The translations under genes and the position numbers were made by a program. This document shows, in pieces, positions 1 through 9,105 of a DNA stretch of 64,000 nt (the first letter of the stretch is position 1; each line of letters begins with the position of its first letter). Source of the stretch: Chlamydia muridarum str. Nigg (GTDB taxonomy: Bacteria; Chlamydiota; Chlamydiia; Chlamydiales; Chlamydiaceae); NCBI RefSeq assembly GCF_000006685.1, contig NC_002620.2, positions 158,801-222,800 of the forward strand, read 5' to 3'. The notes under the pieces are model-generated. The model ran no database searches. It had not been told where the DNA came from and saw nothing but the letters and a program-made list of their open reading frames with translations.

Positions 1-1730
<1,730 letters not shown>

Positions 1731-1847
1731 TTTATGATTGGAAGAGCCGAAAGGCGAAGACAATAAAGAAGATATAGAGAATGCAAGTGCGTATAAGACA
1801 GGCTTTTAAGCGTCTATTAGTATACGTGAAGAACGATACCAGGATTA

Positions 1848-1963
1848 GCTTGGTGATAATAGAGAGAGGGAAACACCTGATACCATTCCGAACTCAGAAG
1901 TTAAGCCTCTGATCGCTGATGGTACTATACACAAGAGTATGGGAGAGTAGGTCGTTGCCAAGC
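1848..1963 (+). rRNA. rrf: 5S ribosomal RNA
   Basis: A 116-base 5S rRNA following 23S by about 117 bases. The ends pair (GCTTGG at 1848-1853 with CCAAGC at 1958-1963). The internal CCATTCCGAACTCAGAAGTT is the conserved loop B/C core of bacterial 5S rRNA. It would be processed from the rRNA operon transcript. Ends are set from the terminal helix and could move by one or two bases. Confidence 0.95.
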
Positions 1964-2000
1964 ATTTTATTACAGAATATCTTAGTCACAGACTAAAAAG

Positions 2001-2041
2001 AAAAGGGGGTAACAGATATCTAGCTGCTACCCCCTTTTTTT
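2001..2041 (+). terminator. Intrinsic terminator of the rRNA operon
   Basis: An inverted repeat: AAAAGGGGGTAACAG pairs with CTGCTACCCCCTTTT (one mismatch), followed by a T run. It lies about 40 bases after 5S rRNA, as expected for the end of an rRNA operon. Confidence 0.9.
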
Positions 2042-2128
2042 ATATCTATGATCTTTCTTTGAAATGTAATCCTAGGCAAATTATTTTTGATTTTCTACTA
2101 TCATCAAGAGTTTCTTAGATAGAACAAG

Positions 2129-2157
2129 AGAATGTCTTTAAGAGACTTTTGTATAAT
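2129..2157 (+). promoter_or_regulatory. Candidate promoter for tkt
   Basis: A perfect TATAAT -10 box at 2152-2157 lies upstream of tkt. The -35 position holds no good TTGACA match. About 25 bases downstream of it the leader holds a bulged inverted repeat (GCTTTCGA / TCGAAGC, 2181-2202). The assignment rests mainly on the -10 box. Confidence 0.4.
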
Positions 2158-2244
2158 TATTTTGTTCCCCTTATTATCGCGCTTTCGATTTTACGTCGAA
2201 GCCGAATAATTCAATAGTGATCAACTTCTTCTAAAGGAAAAGAC

Positions 2245-4245
2245 ATGGCTGGCAATAGTGAATTGGATATAGATATCTTGGAAAAGATTGCAGGGACTAT
2301 TAAACAGTTGAGTATAGAGAGTATTCAAAAGGCTTCTTCAGGCCACCCAGGAATGCCATTAGGATGCGCTGAGATCGCAGCATATTTGTATGGTTGCGTA
2401 TTGCGATATAATTCTAAGGATTCTCAATGGATGAATAGAGATCGATTTGTTCTATCTGCAGGGCATGGTTCTGCTCTTCTTTATTCTTGTCTACATTTAG
2501 CAGGCTTTAATGTGAGGTTAGAGGATCTTCAGCAGTTTCGACAACTTCACTCCCAAACTCCTGGGCATCCAGAATTTCGGGAAACGGATGGTGTTGAAGC
2601 GACAACTGGACCTTTAGGGCAAGGAATAGGGAATGCTGTAGGAATGGCTCTTTCATTGAAGATGTTGGGATCTAGATTCAATCAGTCTTCCACGTCCATT
2701 TTTGATGCTAAGGTCTATTGCTTGGCAGGAGATGGATGCTTCATGGAAGGAGTAAGTCATGAAGCTTGTAGCTTTGCAGGTTCCTTGGGATTGGATAATC
2801 TTATTTTAATCTATGATTATAATGAGATTATTTTAGATGGGACTCTTCAAGATGTTAGTGTTGAGGATACGAAACAACGATTCTTAGCCTATGGCTGGGA
2901 TGTTTTTGAAGCCAATGGTCATGATTTTGAGGATTTACATCGGGTATTTTCTCAAATCAAAAAAGGGCAACAAAAACCTACTTTGATTATTGCACATACT
3001 ATTATTGGTCATGGATCTCCTAAAGAAGGAACGAACAAAGCTCATGGATCCCCTTTGGGAGAAGATGGAGTCGCGCAAACTAAAAGTTTTTGGCACCTGC
3101 CAGAAGAAAAGTTTTTTGTCCCTTCATCTGTGAAGATGTTCTTTGCAGCAAAACAACAAGAAGGACAAAAATTACAGGAAGAATGGCAGGAGCGCTTCCG
3201 GGTGTGGTCAAAACGATTCCCAGAACAACACCAGGAATATCTTAAGTTAACTCAAGAAATTTCCATTCAAGATCTTGAAGTATTATTGAATCTTATTGAT
3301 ATGCCAGAGTCTATAGCTGGACGGGCTGCTTCAAACAAAGTAATCCAGGTTTTGGCAGAGAATATTCCATCTCTAATAGGGGGATCGGCGGATCTTTCCA
3401 GCTCAGATGGTACCTGGATAGCTAAGGAGACTGCTGTCAACGCTTCTCATTTTCAAGGTCGGAATATTCGCTATGGTGTACGAGAATTCGGCATGGGCAC
3501 GATTATGAACGGACTCGCGTACAGCCAGGTATTTCGTCCTTTTGGTGGAACATTTTTAGTATTTTCAGATTATTTACGTGCAGCGATTCGACTAGCAGCA
3601 TTGTCTAAGCTTCCGGTTATTTATCAATTTACACATGATTCTATTTTTGTTGGGGAAGATGGCCCTACTCATCAACCTATAGAGCAAATTATGTCATTAC
3701 GTGCAATACCAGGATTAAGGGTAGTGCGTCCTGCGGATGCGCATGAAGTAAAAGGAGCCTGGTTATCTGCATTAGAAAACTCAGGGCCTACAGCTTTGAT
3801 TCTATCTAGACAAAATCTCCCAACTCTTAAAGAGACTAAACGGTCGTTTAGAGATGGAGTAGGAAGAGGAGCTTATATTTTAGTTAAAGAAGAAGGGGGA
3901 AGCCCGGACTATACATTATGCGCTTCTGGGTCAGAGGTACATTTGGCAATGGAAGTTGCGCAAAGCCTCATGGCTTTGGATAAGCGAGTTCGCGTAATTT
4001 CATTCCCTTGTTGGGAGTTATTTGAGCGACAAGACCCCGAGTATCGTGAATCTGTGATTGGTGGGGACTTAGGATTGCGTGTCTCTATAGAGGCCGGATC
4101 TGCTTTGGGGTGGTACAAATATATAGGCAGTAATGGCTTGTCTATTGCTATGGATGTGTTTGGTATGTCTGGAGCTCCCCACGAAGTTGCTGAAACTTGT
4201 GGTTTTACTGTGGATAGTATTGTTCAGAGAATTCTTTCTGTTTAA
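2245..4245 (+). CDS. tkt: Transketolase
   Basis: Thiamine-diphosphate enzyme (666 aa, normal length) that moves two-carbon units between ketose and aldose phosphates in the non-oxidative pentose phosphate pathway. Visible family signatures: the HPG motif at residues 34-36, the ThDP/metal-binding GDG motif at about 162-164, and the THDSIFVGEDGPTHQP block near residue 463, which holds active-site histidine residues and follows the pyrimidine-domain glutamate region. The ATG start has AAAGGA about 6 bases upstream. The gene stands alone after the rRNA operon terminator and ends with a 4-base tail-to-tail overlap with amn. It feeds ribose-5-phosphate and erythrose-4-phosphate supply in an organism with reduced central metabolism. 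Confidence 0.96.
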   Translation: MAGNSELDIDILEKIAGTIKQLSIESIQKASSGHPGMPLGCAEIAAYLYGCVLRYNSKDSQWMNRDRFVLSAGHGSALLYSCLHLAGFNVRLEDLQQFRQLHSQTPGHPEFRETDGVEATTGPLGQGIGNAVGMALSLKMLGSRFNQSSTSIFDAKVYCLAGDGCFMEGVSHEACSFAGSLGLDNLILIYDYNEIILDGTLQDVSVEDTKQRFLAYGWDVFEANGHDFEDLHRVFSQIKKGQQKPTLIIAHTIIGHGSPKEGTNKAHGSPLGEDGVAQTKSFWHLPEEKFFVPSSVKMFFAAKQQEGQKLQEEWQERFRVWSKRFPEQHQEYLKLTQEISIQDLEVLLNLIDMPESIAGRAASNKVIQVLAENIPSLIGGSADLSSSDGTWIAKETAVNASHFQGRNIRYGVREFGMGTIMNGLAYSQVFRPFGGTFLVFSDYLRAAIRLAALSKLPVIYQFTHDSIFVGEDGPTHQPIEQIMSLRAIPGLRVVRPADAHEVKGAWLSALENSGPTALILSRQNLPTLKETKRSFRDGVGRGAYILVKEEGGSPDYTLCASGSEVHLAMEVAQSLMALDKRVRVISFPCWELFERQDPEYRESVIGGDLGLRVSIEAGSALGWYKYIGSNGLSIAMDVFGMSGAPHEVAETCGFTVDSIVQRILSV

Positions 4246-5111
4246 AAGTCTCCGTCAGAAATTCCAGTTTGCTCAGACAGAGAATCATCGGCTTGCCCAA
4301 ACTCCATATGTGGCAAGCCTTTTGTTTTCTTAATGCCAGGCCCGACTGTTTCTTGCAAGGAAGCAAAAACTTCAATGCCTGTTAATATATGTTTTTTAGT
4401 GTATGTAGCTAAGACTTCTGAGCTGCTTTGTTTCGTTTTAATACCGTCTCTTCGTAAAGGAAGGTCTGAGATAAGCAAGAGTGCTCCTAATGGAAGATTT
4501 CGTCGGTATCCTGCAGAAAATAAAGTTGCGCATTCCATCTCAACGGTTTGTGCTTTATTTTCATAAAGTTTACGACGAAATTCCTTATTAAATTCCCAAA
4601 ATCGAATGTTAGTTGTGTGGGTGATACCTATATGGTAGGGAAGATTTTTCTCTTCAAGAATGTTTGTGATCGTTTTTTGTACAACGAAATTAGCTAATGC
4701 TGGAACTTCAGGAGGAAAGTAAGCATCCGATGTTCCATCTTTTCGAATGCTAGCAACGGGAACAAAATAATCTCCTACTTGATAATGGGAACGTAGACCT
4801 CCACACATACCTAACATGACAGCAGCTAGTGCATTAGGAAGGAAAGAACAAAGATCTACAATAAGAGCTGCTCCAGGGGATCCTAATTTAAAATCAATAA
4901 TGGAGGTACAGGTTTGGGGAGCATGAGCTGCAGAAAACATAGATCCTCGAGAAACAGGGACCTGATAGATTTCGGCAAAAACATCAACGTAATAAGCAAA
5001 ATTCGTAAGAAGAAGGTAAGGTTGAAATTCTTGAATGGTAGAGCCTGTATAGCGCTCCAACATGTCGCGAGCAATCGTTCCCTCGCTAATTTTTTTATGA
5101 GGTTCAGTCAT
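4242..5111 (-). CDS. amn: AMP nucleosidase
   Basis: 289 aa protein of the nucleoside phosphorylase/hydrolase superfamily. AMP nucleosidase splits AMP to adenine and ribose-5-phosphate. Family features seen: GMCGGLR followed by VGDYFVPVASIRKDGTS (substrate loop), then VEMECATLF and a late LLISDLP, the segment that carries the catalytic acid in this fold. It lacks the extra N-terminal domain of the longer E. coli Amn, as chlamydial versions do. The ATG start at 5111 has no good ribosome site; an internal Met at residue 17 is the alternative. It converges on tkt with a 4-base overlap and starts back to back with efp. Another nucleoside-cleaving role cannot be excluded from sequence alone. Confidence 0.85.
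   Translation of the reverse strand: MTEPHKKISEGTIARDMLERYTGSTIQEFQPYLLLTNFAYYVDVFAEIYQVPVSRGSMFSAAHAPQTCTSIIDFKLGSPGAALIVDLCSFLPNALAAVMLGMCGGLRSHYQVGDYFVPVASIRKDGTSDAYFPPEVPALANFVVQKTITNILEEKNLPYHIGITHTTNIRFWEFNKEFRRKLYENKAQTVEMECATLFSAGYRRNLPLGALLLISDLPLRRDGIKTKQSSSEVLATYTKKHILTGIEVFASLQETVGPGIKKTKGLPHMEFGQADDSLSEQTGISDGDF
4290..4330 (+). terminator. Intrinsic terminator of tkt, inside the 3' coding end of amn
   Basis: GGCTTGCC (4290-4297) pairs perfectly with GGCAAGCC (4312-4319) and is followed by TTTTGTTTTCT. It is oriented to stop plus-strand transcription from tkt. It lies wholly inside the coding sequence of the convergent amn gene, so the same bases encode amn residues on the other strand. 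Confidence 0.7.
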
Positions 5112-5186
5112 AAATAATTGAATATTCTAATAATTATGAAATCTAAATATGCAAAGAACATTTAGATAGATCATGTTTTCGTTAGT

Positions 5187-5215
5187 TTAATAATTACACT
5201 GTTTAAAAGTATAGT
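5187..5215 (+). promoter_or_regulatory. Candidate promoter for efp
   Basis: TTAATA (5187-5192) and TATAGT (5210-5215) are separated by 17 bases in the 208-base divergent region between amn and efp. The match to sigma-66 consensus is moderate at -10 and weak at -35. Confidence 0.3.
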
Positions 5216-5285
5216 TTTCTTTTATAAGAAGAAAGAGTTAGTTTTGCGACATTCTTCTGGACAAAGCTTAGGAGAGAACGATAAC

Positions 5286-5312
5286 ATGGATCGAGAAAAG
5301 ATAACGGGTTAA
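5286..5312 (+). CDS. Possible leader peptide ORF before efp (8 codons)
   Basis: A start codon at 5286 has the strong ribosome site GGAGAG at 5271-5276 and opens the short frame MDREKITG, ending at 5310-5312. The efp ATG follows only 7 bases after this stop and has a much weaker ribosome site of its own, so ribosomes finishing this ORF could re-initiate on efp. The frames differ, so it is not an N-terminal extension of EF-P. It may equally be a chance ORF. Confidence 0.3.
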   Translation: MDREKITG

Positions 5313-5319
5313 GCGTATT

Positions 5320-5892
5320 ATGGTTCGTGTAAGCACTAGTGAATTTCGTGTAGGATTGCGAGTTGAGATCGATGGCCAGCCCTATGTAATTTTGCAGAAT
5401 GATTTTGTTAAGCCAGGGAAAGGCCAGGCTTTCAATAGGATCAAAGTTAAAAACTTTTTAACTGGGCGAGTAATAGAAAAAACATTCAAGTCCGGGGAAT
5501 CTATAGAAACAGCCGATGTTCGTGAACAGCAGATGCGTCTCTTGTATACGGATCAAGAGGGGGCTACGTTTATGGATGACGAGACCTTTGAGCAAGAGCT
5601 GATTTTTTGGGATAAACTGGAAAACATTCGGCAGTGGTTGTTAGAGGATACAGTTTACACCTTGGTTCGTTACAATGGGGACGTGATTTCTGTTGAGCCG
5701 CCCATTTTCATGGAACTATCTATCGCAGAAACTGCTCCAGGGGTTCGTGGAGACACCGCATCGGGCCGAGTACTGAAGCCTGCTACAACAAACACTGGGG
5801 CAAAGATTATGGTCCCTATTTTTATTGAAGAGGGTGAAGTTGTGAAGGTGGATACGCGGACAGGGAGTTATGAGTCTCGCGTATCAAAATAA
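5320..5892 (+). CDS. efp: Translation elongation factor P
   Basis: 190 aa, the full three-domain EF-P length. EF-P binds between the P and E sites of the ribosome and relieves stalling at consecutive prolines. The KPGKGQAF loop places a lysine at position 34, the residue that is beta-lysylated in E. coli. The C-terminal domain has the family GDTASGRVLKPATTNTGAKI block. No modification enzyme (EpmA/EpmB) is coded in this window; lysS further on is full-length LysRS, not EpmA. Chlamydiae carry two EF-P genes by my recollection; this would be the second one. A bidirectional hairpin ends the gene. Confidence 0.95.
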   Translation: MVRVSTSEFRVGLRVEIDGQPYVILQNDFVKPGKGQAFNRIKVKNFLTGRVIEKTFKSGESIETADVREQQMRLLYTDQEGATFMDDETFEQELIFWDKLENIRQWLLEDTVYTLVRYNGDVISVEPPIFMELSIAETAPGVRGDTASGRVLKPATTNTGAKIMVPIFIEEGEVVKVDTRTGSYESRVSK

Positions 5893-5895
5893 TTA

Positions 5896-5914
5896 AAAGG
5901 GGCGTTAAGCCCCT
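5896..5914. terminator. Terminator-like hairpin between convergent efp and a small ORF
   Basis: AAGGGGC and GCCCCTT flank a short loop, with TCTTT on the plus side and a partial T run on the minus side. It overlaps the stop codon of the convergent downstream gene, so it may serve both. Confidence 0.6.
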
Positions 5915-6129
5915 TCTTTAAGAAGGCGTTCTGCAACTTTCCGAAATAAATGCGAAGGTTCGGGAGCGTCTTTTATTTCTAAATAATCTCTTGTTGACTC
6001 TGGCATAGCTGCTAGTTTTTCTATCCAGAATTTTCTTTTCTGCGTTTCTTGTTGGGAAATAGCTCGGTCACGAAGTTTTTTCAACAGGGCGGATTCTGGC
6101 GACAATTCTAGTACTTTTTTTTCTTTCAT
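5905..6129 (-). CDS. Conserved hypothetical small protein
   Basis: 74 aa, charged (rich in Lys, Glu, Arg), with no signal peptide, membrane segment or motif I recognise. It corresponds by position to the small unknown gene found between efp and the phosphohydrolase gene in chlamydial genomes. It lies 45 bases downstream of the phosphoesterase gene on the same strand and could share its transcript. Function unknown; likely a small soluble, helical protein. Confidence 0.75.
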   Translation of the reverse strand: MKEKKVLELSPESALLKKLRDRAISQQETQKRKFWIEKLAAMPESTRDYLEIKDAPEPSHLFRKVAERLLKEGA

Positions 6130-6174
6130 AGTGAGATTTCCAGGTTCGTGGTTTTAAACTTCAGTACAAAGGGC

Positions 6175-7047
6175 TTATAAAGAGATTGAGGTTTCTTCAA
6201 TAGAAATTTTTAATGGGGAGTCTGTTTCTGTTAGGTTGGTTAGCGATGCAGTAGAAATTCGGTATTCCCCCTCTGGATACAGATCTATAATATGAAAGCG
6301 TGCATTCGAAGGCAGCGTTAATGATCCGCTATTTACAACCAAAGGCGGAAGATGATCAATTTCTACATGATGATCGTGTCCATGTAGGTACATCCGTACA
6401 GAAGGGGAATTCATTAATAAAGATTTTAGAGGAGCGTAATTTAGTAAATCGTGAGCAGGCCTTGTTGTGGGAGATAAGGGATAGTGATTTGCTACGATCA
6501 CGTGTTCCAAAGAGGGAAGAGAAGCAAGAAATTGCTCTAAAGCAACGATTTGAGAATCAGTTACTTCTCCATTTGCTGCACACCAACCGTTAAAGCAAGA
6601 ACAGTCTAATAGAACTAACCACCAGTTAGGGGTGAGTTTCTGAAAGGCTATGCGATGCGTTTGGAGTTCTTTATTAGGGAAATAAGAATAGAAGGTTTGT
6701 TTCTTTAATGCTCGATAAGTGTATACGTCATGGTTTCCTGGAACTATATACACAGGGGCAATGGATTCAATGCGAGAGAGAAATTCTTTAGCTAAGCGGA
6801 ATTCTGAATCAAGAGCGGTAATGGTAACATCTCCAGTTACGCAGACTCCATTTGCTTCGAGTTGAGCGACAAGTTGGGGGAACCGCTGGGAGATTGCGGG
6901 GGCTCGAAAGGACACCCCTCCTACAAGCTGCCTTAGTAATCCTTTGAAACGTTTATTGAAGCATTGAAAAGGATTTTTAGGGAGTACACAAAAATGGATA
7001 TCGGAGCAATGGATCAGTCTAAAGACAGTCGAGGGTTTTTCTTGCAT
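6175..7047 (-). CDS. Calcineurin-like metallophosphoesterase
   Basis: 290 aa binuclear metallophosphoesterase. All five metal-ligand motifs are visible: DIH (residues 16-18), GD (72-73), GNHD (104-107), NHYP (187-190) and GHDHH (223-227). The family cleaves phosphomonoesters or phosphodiesters; the substrate cannot be read from sequence. Related bacterial proteins include cyclic-nucleotide and lipid-A-precursor (LpxH/LpxG type) hydrolases, so a lipid or nucleotide substrate is possible. There is no signal peptide, so it is probably cytosolic or membrane-associated. It lies 82 bases after groEL3 on the same strand. Confidence 0.88.
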   Translation of the reverse strand: MQEKPSTVFRLIHCSDIHFCVLPKNPFQCFNKRFKGLLRQLVGGVSFRAPAISQRFPQLVAQLEANGVCVTGDVTITALDSEFRLAKEFLSRIESIAPVYIVPGNHDVYTYRALKKQTFYSYFPNKELQTHRIAFQKLTPNWWLVLLDCSCFNGWCAANGEVTDSQIVALEQFLASLPSLEHVIVANHYPLSPTTRPAHDLLNYAPLKSLLMNSPSVRMYLHGHDHHVEIDHLPPLVVNSGSLTLPSNARFHIIDLYPEGEYRISTASLTNLTETDSPLKISIEETSISL

Positions 7048-7129
7048 AGAGAGGTGAAGGTTTTAGGAACAGCGACTGGATTATTAATAGGTCTCGTTCT
7101 CGGCATAATAGGCGGATAGTTAGTAAAAA

Positions 7130-8671
7130 TTAAGTTTTTTTATCGTTCGTTATAGGACTAGGCGGGGTTGTATAGGAGGAAAGGAGGAGATCTAAGGCTG
7201 CATGGAGGGAAGATGAGAAAATATCCATAACAGTATCTAAAGGTGCAATAACTCCTGCAGAGATCATATCTTCTATTTGTTGCGAGAGGACATTGAATCC
7301 AAGACTAGGAGTTCCTAATGAACAGAGTTTGTTAGCAACAAGTTTCCCATCCATATGTACGGAGCCAACTAGTTGCTCTAGGAGAGCTCGACAGGCGGTC
7401 TGTAAGATATGTGAAGCAGCGAGTTCTTCTTGAGACTGATCTTGAGATGATAGAAGATTTTGTGAAGCGTAAAGAAGAGCTGCCCCACCTCCCACAACAA
7501 AACCAGATTTTTTTGTAGTATTTAGAGTATTTAAAGCGAGTTTGTATAGGGAGGACTTGTCTTGTTCAATAGGAATAATTGCGATTGGGTGTTCTAAGCG
7601 ATGTTTGCGCTCTTTGAGTGTTTGTCGAGAAAGTTCTTTTTCCGCGTTTTGTATCATATGATCGAGTTGGCGAATTTTTAATTTCACAACTTCTGGAACA
7701 AAATTTTCACAAACTAATAGGGTGTGATCTTGAGACAATTCAGCCCATGTACAAGAACCTAGTAAGGGAAGTTCTATGGGAGGTTTATTGGAGAAAGGAG
7801 GCGTTGAAAACACTGTAGTTCCTGTAAGTAATGCAATGTCTTCTAGAAGGGTGGGATCTTCTATGGTTACCACTAGAACATCCACAAGCCCTGCTATACG
7901 GTTTGCAATACAAGTGGCGAGAGGATGATGATCAATCTCTTTGCAAAAAATGATAAGGGGAGTTTGTTCTTCAGAAAACTGTTTAAGTAGAGGAAGAAAA
8001 GAGAAAACCGAATGGATTGTTTGGTCTGTGACAAAAATTTTGGGGGCTATCACGAGGTTTTCATGAAAAGCATCTTGTGGGAAAAAAGAAGGGACTTGAT
8101 ACCCACGTTGTATTTGTATTCCTTGAACGAAACGTAGAGTAGATCCGCTTTTTTGGGATAGAGCAATGGTGCCTTCTTGTCCTGTATATGCAACGGCTTG
8201 TGCAAATACTTCTCCAATAAAAGGATCATTAGTGTGTGAGCTTATTAGTCCAAGTACTTTTGAAGTATCTTTTAAGAGGAATGAGTGGGCTTGTAAATGA
8301 GCGCAAATAGCTTCTTTTTTTGAGGCTAAGGCCGATGTAAGAAGTCTGGGGGATATCCCTTGATCAATAAAGGGGAGCGAGGCTTTTAAAAACGCTCGCA
8401 AGAGGATAACGGAAGAGATGACTCCATCTGTATGGCGATTGTAGATTTGTTCTGCTAAGGATTGCGCAAAATATACGCCGAGACGCTCCAAGGGGTCTAA
8501 CAATTCTATACGAGAGAGAATGTGGTAGCCCTTTCCTTTCAGGGAAAAATCTTTCGTAGTAAAGGAGTAAGCAGGACCGTAAAACCCTTTGACTATTTGG
8601 TAAGCTTTATCCAGGCCGGAGAACAGTTGATGGATGGTACTGCGATGCATCTCATTGTTTTCGCTAGGCAT
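7130..8671 (-). CDS. groEL3: Divergent chaperonin GroEL3
   Basis: 513 aa, slightly shorter than the ~544 aa of ordinary GroEL, and recognisable by the GGGAALLYAS segment (compare GGGVALIR) and the RIEL and C-terminal PLDTVMDI regions. The ATP-site motif DGTTT reads DGVIS. Aligning by the RIEL and GGG anchors, the two catalytic aspartates of E. coli GroEL (Asp52 and Asp398) fall on Lys and Leu here. It therefore looks unable to hydrolyse ATP in the normal way. Chlamydiae carry three groEL genes, and this is the extra, fast-diverging one with no groES beside it. A role as a regulator or subunit partner of GroEL1 is inference. Upstream lies tRNA-Cys on the same strand. Confidence 0.9.
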   Translation of the reverse strand: MPSENNEMHRSTIHQLFSGLDKAYQIVKGFYGPAYSFTTKDFSLKGKGYHILSRIELLDPLERLGVYFAQSLAEQIYNRHTDGVISSVILLRAFLKASLPFIDQGISPRLLTSALASKKEAICAHLQAHSFLLKDTSKVLGLISSHTNDPFIGEVFAQAVAYTGQEGTIALSQKSGSTLRFVQGIQIQRGYQVPSFFPQDAFHENLVIAPKIFVTDQTIHSVFSFLPLLKQFSEEQTPLIIFCKEIDHHPLATCIANRIAGLVDVLVVTIEDPTLLEDIALLTGTTVFSTPPFSNKPPIELPLLGSCTWAELSQDHTLLVCENFVPEVVKLKIRQLDHMIQNAEKELSRQTLKERKHRLEHPIAIIPIEQDKSSLYKLALNTLNTTKKSGFVVGGGAALLYASQNLLSSQDQSQEELAASHILQTACRALLEQLVGSVHMDGKLVANKLCSLGTPSLGFNVLSQQIEDMISAGVIAPLDTVMDIFSSSLHAALDLLLSSYTTPPSPITNDKKT

Positions 8672-8748
8672 AGTGAGGGAACCCTGAAAAGGTTGCTTCT
8701 TACCCCGAACACTACCAACTCGCTAGTTAGATCACAATGAGTTTAAGA

Positions 8749-8819
8749 AGGTGGCACCCGGAATCGAACCGGGGATAGAGGCTTTGCAGGCCTCGGCCTT
8801 ACCGCTTGGCGATGCCACC
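8749..8819 (-). tRNA. tRNA-Cys (anticodon GCA)
   Basis: A 71-base cloverleaf on the minus strand. The acceptor GGTGGCA pairs with TGCCACC. The anticodon stem GAGGC/GCCTC encloses loop CTGCAAA with anticodon GCA. The T arm is CCCGG-TTCGAAT-CCGGG. The discriminator base is U, the cysteine identity base. CCA is not encoded. Confidence 0.97.
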
Positions 8820-8831
8820 GAGAGATATCCG

Positions 8832-8861
8832 AGTGTACGCGAAGTGATAAAGAAAAGTCAA
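8832..8861 (-). promoter_or_regulatory. Promoter of tRNA-Cys
   Basis: On the minus strand TTGACT (8861-8856), an 18-base spacer and TACACT (8837-8832) form a near-consensus sigma-70 type promoter. The predicted start is a few bases before the tRNA 5' end at 8819. Confidence 0.75.
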
Positions 8862-9105
8862 TAACCGTGTGCATTTTAAGGGATCTTTTTTAGAAAAATG
8901 GGGAGTGAAAAAGGCTTCAATCTAAAGTTTATTTTGTAAGAGAAAAGCGTTTCTTTATAGGTTGAATTGATAATGAATATAGAATAATTTTTAGTGCAAA
9001 AGAGATCTCTTTAGGAGTTTATTTTGTTAGTGTGCTCTCAAAGATTATTTCTTATTTTGAGAATTTGGAGTTGTTTGTTTTCAGTGTGAAGATAAGGGAT
9101 TGGTT

